DNA from: an uncultured Sutterella sp.
Lineage (GTDB): Bacteria; Pseudomonadota; Gammaproteobacteria; Burkholderiales; Burkholderiaceae_F
Direction of reading: 5' to 3'
Length of the DNA stretch: 10,995 nt
NCBI GenBank assembly: GCA_902493085.1
Contig: CABUOH010000018.1
Location: forward strand, 1 to 10,995
Positions 1-6,106 of this stretch are shown here, piece by piece (the first letter of the stretch is position 1; the number at the start of each line of letters is the position of its first letter). The notes below the pieces were generated by a model. The model was not told the DNA's origin. It searched no databases and saw nothing but the letters and a program-made list of their open reading frames with translations. The position numbers and the translations under genes were made by a program.

Positions 1-55
1 CGATCGTGCCCACGTTAACGTGGGGCTTGGTACGTTCAAACTTACCCTTGGCCAT
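1..55 (-). CDS. tuf: Elongation factor Tu, N-terminal 18 codons only (partial)
   Basis: Read on the minus strand, the first 18 codons give MAKGKFERTKPHVNVGTI, the classic EF-Tu N-terminus just before the P-loop (which lies outside the window). EF-Tu is the GTPase that carries aminoacyl-tRNA to the ribosome. The ATG is at 55-53. It is preceded by a GGAG Shine-Dalgarno (complement of 62-65) with a 6-base gap, which fixes the start. The gene follows tRNA-Tyr and tRNA-Thr on the same strand, the tRNA-tufB arrangement of many proteobacteria, so it is probably co-transcribed with them from the promoter at 408-436. The rest of the gene runs off the left edge. Confidence 0.96.
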   Translation of the reverse strand, partial: MAKGKFERTKPHVNVGTI

Positions 56-127
56 CTTTGGCTCCTGAACAAGCTCCCAGAACCCGGGAAGGAACTGGAA
101 TTATTTTTAAGAGAAGGAAAAAATTAG

Positions 128-202
<75 letters not shown>

Positions 203-210
203 ACGCTTCA

Positions 211-290
211 TGGAGCGGGTGAAGGGAATCGCAGGGAGAATTGCTCCACCTGGATCTAGTGTCCTTCCGCGCTGCATTTGAGGAATTCGC
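211..290 (-). pseudogene. Probable decayed tRNA-Gly(TCC) in the tRNA-Tyr/tRNA-Thr spacer
   Basis: Betaproteobacteria and enterics normally carry a tRNA-Gly(TCC) between tRNA-Tyr and tRNA-Thr upstream of tuf. Here the minus-strand 3' part reads GATTCCCTTCACCCGCTCCA, which closely matches the remembered tRNA-Gly(TCC) 3' end: T-loop/T-stem, 3' acceptor strand CACCCGC, then TCCA. It ends 8 bases before tRNA-Thr, as expected for a processed neighbour. The rest is degraded. No 5' GCGGGTG strand is present to pair with CACCCGC. The T-stem 5' strand is CTCCC, which cannot pair with CCCTT. The T-loop starts TGCGA rather than TTCGA, and no clean anticodon stem is seen. The 5' boundary near 290 rests only on a loose resemblance to the acceptor and D-arm region. 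Seen: the 3' match and the lost pairing. Inferred: descent from tRNA-Gly. Confidence 0.5.
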
Positions 291-306
291 TTTGCGAAAG
301 TTTCGC

Positions 307-392
307 TGGTGGAGAGGGATGGATTCGAACCATCGTAGGCGTAAGCCAACAGATTTACAGTCTGCCCCCTTTAGCCACTCGGGCACCTCTCC
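307..392 (-). tRNA. tRNA-Tyr (anticodon GTA)
   Basis: The minus strand gives an 86-nt class II tRNA with an extended variable arm. The acceptor stem GGAGAGG pairs with CCTCTCC and an encoded ACCA follows. The anticodon stem CAGA/TCTG surrounds the loop CTGTAAA, so the anticodon is GTA. The long variable arm and the T-arm GATGG-TTCGAAT-CCATC are typical of bacterial tRNA-Tyr. It is the first gene of the tRNA-tuf transcript, about 10 bases downstream of the likely transcription start. Confidence 0.97.
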
Positions 393-407
393 GTAGCGAG
401 GATTTGA

Positions 408-436
408 ATTATGCAGACCTCTTTTCGAACTGTCAA
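408..436 (-). promoter_or_regulatory. Strong sigma70 promoter of the tRNA-tuf operon
   Basis: On the minus strand a perfect -35 TTGACA (complement of 431-436) is separated by exactly 17 bases from the -10 CATAAT (complement of 408-413). The predicted start, near 401, is about 10 bases before the 5' end of tRNA-Tyr. A near-consensus promoter fits a stable-RNA/EF-Tu operon. Confidence 0.85.
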
Positions 437-547
437 TAGCCCTTCCTTAAAAAGATCTAAATTCAGTAGATTTACTTAAAAATACTGTCCTTTCCCTAAG
501 AGCTCATGCGTATACACTAGACACGCCTTCGTCATAATCCGTCCCCC

Positions 548-2014
548 ATGCCTTCTCCCGACTCGATCATCACCTTCAGTACGCTTGCCGCGCTTGTTCA
601 GCTCTGCATCATCATCGGCGTCATCCTGCGCGTCATGCTCACGCGCCATCCCCCGGGATCGTCTTTCGCATGGATTCTCATCACGACGCTCCTGCCTTAT
701 TTCGGATTTATTCTCTATCTTCTGTTCGGCGAGCGGCCCATCGGACAAATTCGCGCCGCTCGTTTCCGCAGGCACCTGGCCCGTCTCAAGGAACTCTCGC
801 ATCAAAAGCTCACCCCCACGGGCCCTCTTCCCCGCCATCTGGCACGCCACAGAACACTTATTCACCTGGCGACCCGCATGGGGAACCTCCCCGTGACATC
901 GGGAACCGACATCGCCCTTCTTTCCTCTTCCGACGACACCTTTGCGGCGATCATCCGAGACATTGACTCTGCACGGCACTCGATCGACATGGAGTTCTAC
1001 ATCTGGCACCCCGGCGGCGAAGCCGATCGCGTGGCGGCCTCTCTTTTCAACGCCCGTGGGCGCGGTGTGCGCGTACGCATCCTTGTCGACGACTTCGGAG
1101 CACGCGCCTTTCTTAGAAGCGAAACCTGCAAAGCCTTTCGCAGCGCCGGCATTGAAGTCGCCCAAGCCATGCCCATGCGTCTTCTGCGCTTCTTCGGTCT
1201 TCAACGAGTGGATCTTCGCCTTCACCGCAAGACAATCATCATCGACAACGATATCGGCTATACGGGAAGCCTCAACATGATTGACCCCCACACCTATGAT
1301 GCCGCGCGTACTGTCGGCCCATGGGTAGATGCCATGGTGCGCCTCACCGGACCTGCCGTGCAAAGCCTGCGCGCCACCTTTCACATTGACTGGGCCATTC
1401 AGCCTGACGGAGACCCGTCCGATCTCGAACGCGTGCGCGCAGCGCGCAAGATTCCTCAGTGTGGCGATGCCACCATAGTCACAGTGCCTTCCGGCCCCTA
1501 CGGACATCAGGACCCCAACCTGCATCTCCTCCTTGAGACCATCAACGCCGCGCGCTTCAACATCACCATCACGACTCCCTATTTCGTTCCCAACGAGGGC
1601 CTCGCCACCGCCCTCATAAGCGCCGCCTACAGAGGCGTGAAGATCACGCTCATCGTCCCCTCACGCGCCGACAGCAGAGCCGTTACGTGGGCCGCTCGGC
1701 GCTACTTCGACGACATGCTCACCGCAGGGGTCAACATTCTTCTCTTCAGCGGTGGCCTGCTCCATACGAAATCCATTTCCGTTGACGACGAGTACGCCGT
1801 CTTCGGTACAGTCAACTTCGACAACCGAAGCATCCACTTGAACTTTGAAATGATGCTGCTCATTTTCGATACCGGTTTCATTCAAGACATAAAAAAGCTG
1901 CACGACTCCTATGCGGAGCAGTGCAGCCGTCTTGACCCCGATGTCTGGCGCCACCGTCCGATGTCGGAGCGCCTTAAGGAAGGTGCCTGCTATCTCATCT
2001 CGCCTCTGCTTTGA
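548..2014 (+). CDS. cls: Cardiolipin synthase, two-HKD phospholipase D family (ClsA-like)
   Basis: This 488-residue membrane enzyme joins two phosphatidylglycerol molecules into cardiolipin and glycerol at the inner membrane. Two hydrophobic N-terminal helices (about residues 7-30 and 38-61) match the PLDc_N region of ClsA-type enzymes. Two phospholipase D signatures follow: HRKTIIID with H226, K228 and D233, then GSLNM; and HTKSISVD with H406, K408 and D413, then GTVNFDNRS. Both are intact, so the enzyme should be active. The length is close to that of E. coli ClsA as I recall it. The ATG at 548 is used because the first helix starts right after it, although no clear Shine-Dalgarno precedes it. 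A possible -10 TATACA lies at 511-516 without a good -35. It diverges from the tRNA-tuf operon and converges with the next gene, 8 bases away. Confidence 0.95.
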   Translation: MPSPDSIITFSTLAALVQLCIIIGVILRVMLTRHPPGSSFAWILITTLLPYFGFILYLLFGERPIGQIRAARFRRHLARLKELSHQKLTPTGPLPRHLARHRTLIHLATRMGNLPVTSGTDIALLSSSDDTFAAIIRDIDSARHSIDMEFYIWHPGGEADRVAASLFNARGRGVRVRILVDDFGARAFLRSETCKAFRSAGIEVAQAMPMRLLRFFGLQRVDLRLHRKTIIIDNDIGYTGSLNMIDPHTYDAARTVGPWVDAMVRLTGPAVQSLRATFHIDWAIQPDGDPSDLERVRAARKIPQCGDATIVTVPSGPYGHQDPNLHLLLETINAARFNITITTPYFVPNEGLATALISAAYRGVKITLIVPSRADSRAVTWAARRYFDDMLTAGVNILLFSGGLLHTKSISVDDEYAVFGTVNFDNRSIHLNFEMMLLIFDTGFIQDIKKLHDSYAEQCSRLDPDVWRHRPMSERLKEGACYLISPLL

Positions 2015-2022
2015 ATGAGCTC

Positions 2023-2439
2023 TTACTTTCTCTCCTCAATATCCTCGACATCGTTCATCTTCCAGTTTTTGTTATCCGTGGTCTTGATGCTGAGCACCGT
2101 CGTTTCCGTACGTGCTTCACGCACGTCTTCACGTGCGTCCCGGCCTTGGGTCTCCCGGCTTGCGGCAGCTTGTCTCATAGCCTCGTACCAGTCGGTCGTG
2201 CCGCCGGCCTGCCTAGCCTTCCACCAAGCCCACCCCCAGGCAACCACCCCCATAACCATAACGGCGGCTATGACCGCAAGCACGACCGGCAGCATCAGAA
2301 AGCCTAGCCCCACGAGCACGGCAAACGAAACCAGACCAATCAGGATGCGAACAAAGGGATTCCCCGACGTCTGAAAAACATAGAGCGGCATAAGCTTCTT
2401 TCTCCGATAGGCTTCCGGCGTTTTTTGGGATTTGGGCAT
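2023..2439 (-). CDS. Small membrane protein of unknown function, two predicted helices
   Basis: I do not recognise this 138-residue protein. Its N-terminus is basic (YRRKK at 11-15). Residues about 29-73 form one long hydrophobic stretch, probably a two-helix membrane hairpin with a proline near residue 51, ending in a Trp-rich interface (WGWAWW). The last 60 residues are hydrophilic and charged, with an acidic/basic stretch at about 96-112 and the tail NDVEDIEERK. No catalytic motif or signal peptidase site is evident. The start is uncertain: the ATG at 2439 has no Shine-Dalgarno, while an in-frame ATG at 2391 (residue 17, MPLYVFQTSG) has GGAGAAAG about 10 bases upstream and would leave 122 residues. 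The gene ends 8 bases from the end of cls, tail to tail, with no terminator between them. Its coding character (membrane segments, codon use like its neighbours) supports a real gene. Confidence 0.7.
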   Translation of the reverse strand: MPKSQKTPEAYRRKKLMPLYVFQTSGNPFVRILIGLVSFAVLVGLGFLMLPVVLAVIAAVMVMGVVAWGWAWWKARQAGGTTDWYEAMRQAAASRETQGRDAREDVREARTETTVLSIKTTDNKNWKMNDVEDIEERK

Positions 2440-2621
2440 ATTGCCGGAGCACCACTGTCAAGTATAAGAGGCGCCCTCATCTCGCGGCGGCGCCATTTCT
2501 CCATTTCTTTGTACATGGGGGCAGCCTTCACCTGAATCAAGCGTTCAGGTTGTAAGCATTCGTACCCTCAAAGGCAAGCTAAAAACTCGATGATCGTTTC
2601 CGCCCCGTGAGGCGTCATGTT

Positions 2622-2649
2622 TTTGTAAGATAGCAGACCACCCTATAAT
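2622..2649 (+). promoter_or_regulatory. Candidate sigma70 promoter of folE2
   Basis: A perfect -10 TATAAT lies at 2644-2649. The -35 is weak: TTTGTA at 2622-2627 with a 16-base spacer, or TTGTAA at 2623-2628 with 15. Transcription would start near 2656, giving a leader of about 125 bases and placing the start of the transcript within the 5' arm of the hairpin described next. Confidence 0.5.
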
Positions 2650-2650
2650 T

Positions 2651-2717
2651 GTTCGATCAGCAAGCATCCCCTCGCACCAATAAACGGATGCTTTTCAGTG
2701 CAGCTTGCCGATCAAGC
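2651..2717 (+). promoter_or_regulatory. Structured folE2 leader with two competing hairpins
   Basis: The segment can form an outer stem between 2651-2665 and 2703-2717. GATC and GCAAGC pair with GATC and GCTTGC across one A/C mismatch, extended outward past a second mismatch. It can instead form an 8-bp stem AAGCATCC (2662-2669) with GGATGCTT (2686-2693) and a 16-base loop. The two share bases 2662-2665, so a full version of one excludes the other. That layout suits a cis-regulatory RNA, but it does not match any riboswitch I can recall and no Shine-Dalgarno is seen to be sequestered. The pairing is seen; the regulatory role is inferred. Confidence 0.35.
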
Positions 2718-2780
2718 AATGCGCAGTTTCATTTCCAGAACAGCTTCCAAGCAGTTGTCCTGAGCCACTACAGATTATTT

Positions 2781-3575
2781 ATGGACGCAGATAACAAAAA
2801 CACTCTCCCTGACGTGCAGTCCGCGCGCGACGGCCGCAACATCGCCATCAACCGCGTCGGCGTTCGAGGCATCACCGTTCCCATCACGGTTCAGACCAAG
2901 GAAGGCACGCTGGCCACCGTTGCCACGGTTGAAATGACCGTCTCGCTCCCCGCCGACAAGAAGGGCACGCACATGTCCCGCTTCGTCGCGCTCATGGAGG
3001 AACATTCCGAGCCGCTCAACGTCAACGTTGTCCGTTCGCTCATGGCCGACATGCTCAAGCGTCTGGACGCCGTTGACGGCACGATTGAACTCCGCTTCCC
3101 GTTCTTCATCCGCAAGTGCGCCCCCGTCAGCAAGTTGACAAGTCTCATGAATTATGAGGCCGCTTGGATCGCCGACAGCCGTGACGGAGTCATCACCGTT
3201 CGACAGGAAACCGCCACGCCGGTCACGAGCCTCTGCCCGTGCTCCAAGGAAATCTCCCGCTATGGCGCCCACAATCAACGCTCCCGCTTGACCGCCTCCG
3301 TCGAACTTTCCGCCCCGATGAGCCTTGAAGAGCAGATCTCCTACAGCGAAGAAGCCGCCTCCTGCCAGCTCTGGGCTCGTCTCAAGCGTTCCGACGAAAA
3401 GTACGTCACCGAGTACGCTTACGATCATCCGAAATTCGTCGAAGACATCGTTCGAGACATGGCCGCCGCCCTCAACCAAGAGGATCGCGTCGTCGCTTAC
3501 CGGGTGGAAGCCGAGAATTTCGAGTCCATCCACAATCACTCCGCCTACGCCTACATCACGCACGACAAGCGCTGA
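2781..3575 (+). CDS. folE2: GTP cyclohydrolase IB (FolE2)
   Basis: The enzyme converts GTP to 7,8-dihydroneopterin triphosphate, the entry step to folate and other pterins in the cytoplasm. The 264-residue protein matches the FolE2 (COG1469) family closely along its length, with DVQSARD near the N-terminus, GTHMSRFVALMEEH at 62-75, SLCPCSKEISRYGAHNQRS at 150-168 and ENFESIHNHSAYAYI at 245-259. Cys152, His164 and Glu206 fall where the catalytic metal ligands of the Neisseria enzyme lie, by offset from memory. The ATG at 2781 is chosen because Neisseria FolE2 starts a few residues before DVQSSRD. The frame stays open upstream (ATGs at 2649 and 2688), but 2649 overlaps the -10 box and the extension has no family character. 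There is no Shine-Dalgarno. FolE2 replaces the zinc enzyme FolE in some bacteria and can be Zur-controlled; no Zur-like box was seen here. Confidence 0.96.
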   Translation: MDADNKNTLPDVQSARDGRNIAINRVGVRGITVPITVQTKEGTLATVATVEMTVSLPADKKGTHMSRFVALMEEHSEPLNVNVVRSLMADMLKRLDAVDGTIELRFPFFIRKCAPVSKLTSLMNYEAAWIADSRDGVITVRQETATPVTSLCPCSKEISRYGAHNQRSRLTASVELSAPMSLEEQISYSEEAASCQLWARLKRSDEKYVTEYAYDHPKFVEDIVRDMAAALNQEDRVVAYRVEAENFESIHNHSAYAYITHDKR

Positions 3576-3605
3576 TGCCGTAAGGCAATGACTCGTTCAC
3601 TGCGT

Positions 3606-3644
3606 CGGCCTGTTGTCTGAACGGACGGCAGGCCGTTACGTTTT
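3606..3644 (+). terminator. Candidate Rho-independent terminator after folE2
   Basis: A 7-bp stem CGGCCTG (3606-3612) with CAGGCCG (3629-3635) can be extended inside by a 3-bp GTC/GAC stem. It is followed by TTACGTTTT (3636-3644). The T-run is interrupted, so termination may be partial. It sits 30 bases after the folE2 stop and about 90 before argS, consistent with separate transcription of argS. Confidence 0.5.
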
Positions 3645-3732
3645 CCCACCCCATCGCACACGTGTTCCCTGTTCCAAGAAGGTACACTGTGGCGATACGG
3701 AAAACGAACCCATCACTTACACGACATTCATC

Positions 3733-5475
3733 ATGCTCGCTCAGCAAAAAGAGGCCCTGACCTCCCTTATTTCTTCCGCACTTGAAACGCTCGACGTCAC
3801 CGGCGTTTCCGTTATCCTCGAACGGCCGAAGATGCCTGAACACGGCGACGTCGCCTGCACGGTCGCCATGCAGCTCGCCCGCACTCTCAAGAAGAATCCC
3901 CGCGAGATTGCCTCGCAGATCGTCGCAGCCCTCAAGGCCAATCCCGAAAGCGAAAAACTTATCAAGTCGGTTGAAATCGCCGGACCGGGCTTCATTAACT
4001 TCCGCATTCAGGACAACGCCCGTCAAGAAATTGTTCGTCAGGTTCTCAAAGCCGGCACAAGCTTCGGCTACAGCGACGCCCACAAGAACCAGTCCGTTCT
4101 TCTCGAGTTCGTCTCCGCCAATCCCACCGGCCCGCTTCATCTCGGCCATGCCCGCCAGGGAGCGCTGGGAGACGTGCTCGCCAACCTGCTCGCTACTCAA
4201 GGCTGGAAAGTCACGCGCGAGTTCTACTACAACGACGCCGGCGTTCAGATCGGCAACCTCGCCGAATCCATCCGCCTGCGCGCACGCGAGCTCAAGGGAG
4301 AAGCCGTCACGCTTCCCGAAAACGCTTATCACGGCGAATACGTGATCGCCATTGCCCGCGACTATCTCGACGCCAAGCCCGTTCACGCACATGACGGCAC
4401 CATCATCGAATCCAAAGGCGATCTTTCCGACACGGACTGCATCCGCCGCTACGGCGTAGCCTATCTGCGCAATGAGCAGGATGATGACCTCGACGCACTC
4501 GGCGTGCATTTCGACAACTTCTATCTTGAATCTTCGCTCTACGCTTCCGGACGTGTTCAGGCCGCCGTTCAATCCATGATCGACTCCGGCCGCACCGAAG
4601 AACGCGACGGCGCCCTCTGGCTCAAAACAACCGAATGCGAGGATCTGGGCATTCACGACGACAAGAACCGCGTGATGCGTAAGGTTGACGGCACCTTCAC
4701 CTACTTTGTGCCCGACGTGGCCTACCATCTTGCAAAGTTCGAGCGCGGCTTCACCAAGGCCGTCAACATCCAAGGGTCCGACCACCACGGCACGATCGCC
4801 CGCGTTCGCTGCGGCCTGCAGTGCTGTGCACTCGCCCGTCAGATAAGCATTCCGAAGGAATTCCCCGAATACATTCTTCACAAGATGCTCTCCGTAGTGA
4901 AGGATGGCGAACCCGTCAAGATGAGCAAGCGCTCGGGCAACTACGTCACGCTTCGCGATCTCGTCGACATGGCCGGAAAGGATGCCGCCCGCTTCTTCCT
5001 CGTCGCCCGCAAAGCCGATGCCGAATTTGTCTTCGACATCAATCTCGCCCAGCAAAAGAGCGACGAGAATCCGGTTTACTACCTGCAGTATGCTCATGCC
5101 CGCATCTGCTCCGTGTTCGCGAATGCCAAGGACAAGGGCTATGAAATTCCCGACAACGACGCGCTCCTCAAGGCCGACCTCTCCAGTCTTGTGAGCGAAC
5201 AGGCCATGGACTTGATGGCCAAGATCGCCGAATATCCGTCGCTTCTCACGCAGGCCGCCAAGGATCATGCTCCGCACATGCTCTGCTACTACCTTAAGGA
5301 ACTCGCCGCAGCCTTCCACACGTTCTACAACGCCGAACGCGTCGTGATCGAGAATGATGCGGAACGCAATGCCCGCCTCGCCCTCCTTGCGGCCACCCGT
5401 CAGGTACTCGGAAACGGCCTTGCCCTTCTCGGCATCAGTGCACCCGAATACATGGTCCGTCGAGAAGAGGCTTAA
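3733..5475 (+). CDS. argS: Arginyl-tRNA synthetase
   Basis: This cytoplasmic class I aminoacyl-tRNA synthetase charges tRNA-Arg with arginine. The 580-residue protein has the N-terminal additional domain typical of ArgRS (residues 1 to about 110, with RPKMPEHGDVACTVAMQLA), then SANPTGPLHLGHARQGALGD holding the HIGH-type motif at 136-139. The KMSK motif is intact at 396-399 (VKMSKRSGNY), and an alpha-helical anticodon-binding C-terminal domain ends in EYMVRREEA. The ATG at 3733 starts the ArgRS-like N-terminus MLAQQKEALTSLI; the frame is open back to 3613 but those 40 residues have no family character. No Shine-Dalgarno is visible. A possible -10 TACACT is at 3683-3688 without a clear -35. The SPOR gene starts 18 bases after the stop, so the two are likely one transcript. 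Confidence 0.97.
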   Translation: MLAQQKEALTSLISSALETLDVTGVSVILERPKMPEHGDVACTVAMQLARTLKKNPREIASQIVAALKANPESEKLIKSVEIAGPGFINFRIQDNARQEIVRQVLKAGTSFGYSDAHKNQSVLLEFVSANPTGPLHLGHARQGALGDVLANLLATQGWKVTREFYYNDAGVQIGNLAESIRLRARELKGEAVTLPENAYHGEYVIAIARDYLDAKPVHAHDGTIIESKGDLSDTDCIRRYGVAYLRNEQDDDLDALGVHFDNFYLESSLYASGRVQAAVQSMIDSGRTEERDGALWLKTTECEDLGIHDDKNRVMRKVDGTFTYFVPDVAYHLAKFERGFTKAVNIQGSDHHGTIARVRCGLQCCALARQISIPKEFPEYILHKMLSVVKDGEPVKMSKRSGNYVTLRDLVDMAGKDAARFFLVARKADAEFVFDINLAQQKSDENPVYYLQYAHARICSVFANAKDKGYEIPDNDALLKADLSSLVSEQAMDLMAKIAEYPSLLTQAAKDHAPHMLCYYLKELAAAFHTFYNAERVVIENDAERNARLALLAATRQVLGNGLALLGISAPEYMVRREEA

Positions 5476-5493
5476 CCCTATAGGATATTCACA

Positions 5494-6015
5494 GTGGCCC
5501 GTACCAATCTCGCTTCCGGCTTTGCCGGTTTCCTGCTCGGCGTCGTCACCGGTTGCGCCATCTGCGCGGCCGCAGCCGTGTTCATCGCCAACAGCCCGGT
5601 CCCCTTCGTCGATAAAGTCCAGAAGGTAACCGCCGATGTTGATCCGTCTCAGAAGCTCGCGGGCGGCATCGATCCGAACCGAGCTCTCAACGAACAGCAG
5701 GAAAAGAATTCCGAGGAGGCGGATCCGTCCGGCATCAAGACCGTGACCATTGCTCAATCTCCTGAGACTCAGTCTTCTGCGCCCGCTCCCAAGACTGACG
5801 GATCCTACTGGCTGCAGGCCGGAGCCTTCAAGGAAGAGCAGAGCGCCCGCGACCTTACCGGCTCTCTTGCTCTCACGGGCATCAGTAATGTGCAGGTAGT
5901 GAAGGCGGGAAACGTCTGGCGAGTCCGCATCGGTCCCTTCGCCGACAAGCAGGAGGCCTCAGAGGTGCAGAACCAAATCGGCAATCTGGGCTTCCAGACC
6001 TCCGTGGTCCGCTGA
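5494..6015 (+). CDS. SPOR-domain inner-membrane protein (FtsN-like architecture)
   Basis: This 173-residue protein has a short N-terminus, one membrane helix (about 9-32, LASGFAGFLLGVVTG onward), a disordered linker rich in Q, E, P and S (about 42-102), and a C-terminal SPOR domain (about 104-173: SYWLQAGAFKEEQSA ... VWRVRIGPFADKQEA ... LGFQTSVVR). SPOR domains bind denuded peptidoglycan glycan strands at the septum, so a role in division or wall remodelling with the domain in the periplasm is likely. It is far shorter than E. coli FtsN and lacks an obvious FtsN essential region, so I do not name it ftsN. The start is GTG at 5494, supported by AGGA at 5482-5485. The argS-SPOR pairing is, as I recall, common in betaproteobacteria. 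Confidence 0.9.
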   Translation: MARTNLASGFAGFLLGVVTGCAICAAAAVFIANSPVPFVDKVQKVTADVDPSQKLAGGIDPNRALNEQQEKNSEEADPSGIKTVTIAQSPETQSSAPAPKTDGSYWLQAGAFKEEQSARDLTGSLALTGISNVQVVKAGNVWRVRIGPFADKQEASEVQNQIGNLGFQTSVVR

Positions 6016-6033
6016 GTCCTTTGGACTTCTTTG

Positions 6034-6086
6034 AAAAAAGGCTGCAAAGATCATGAACCCTGATTTTTTGCAGCCTTCTCTTTTTC
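6034..6086. terminator. Strong bidirectional terminator between the SPOR gene and recQ
   Basis: The stem GGCTGCAAA (from 6040) pairs with TTTGCAGCC (to 6075) and can be extended inward by GATCA/TGAT. On the plus strand it is followed by TTCTCTTTTT. On the minus strand it is followed by a run of six T (6039-6034). It therefore serves both the argS-SPOR transcript and recQ, which converge here. Confidence 0.88.
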
Positions 6087-6106
6087 TCGCCTTTCCCTAA
6101 AGTGTC

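Larger units (their letters stand above)
2440..2780. other. 341-base divergent intergenic region between the small membrane gene and folE2
   Basis: No convincing gene lies here; the short open frames on either strand lack start signals. It holds the candidate folE2 promoter (2622-2649) and the structured folE2 leader (2651-2717). It also holds a 7-bp inverted repeat, ACCTGAA/TTCAGGT with a 7-base loop, at 2530-2550, which could be an operator or a small hairpin. For the minus-strand gene the only promoter-like element is a TATACT -10 match (complement of 2461-2466) without a good -35. Confidence 0.6.

Noticed and set aside
476..1525. A 349-codon minus-strand open frame opposite cls
   Set aside because: It lies opposite the HKD-containing cardiolipin synthase and shows low-complexity shadow composition with no motif.
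2340..2540. A 66-codon minus-strand frame in the intergenic region overlapping the small membrane gene
   Set aside because: It has no Shine-Dalgarno and no motif, and its 3' half overlaps the better-supported membrane-protein gene in another frame.
2649..2780. A 44-residue N-terminal extension of FolE2
   Set aside because: The ATG at 2649 overlaps the -10 box, the segment has no FolE2 homology, and the family starts a few residues before DVQS.
3613..3732. A 40-residue N-terminal extension of ArgS
   Set aside because: It overlaps the terminator-like hairpin at 3606-3635 and the sequence is not ArgRS-like; the family N-terminus begins at MLAQQKEAL.
3556..5757. A 733-codon open frame on the minus strand opposite argS
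   Set aside because: It is antisense to a complete argS with intact HIGH and KMSK motifs. Its translation shows no family features and is Gly/Val/Glu/Asp rich, as expected from the complement of GC-biased codons.
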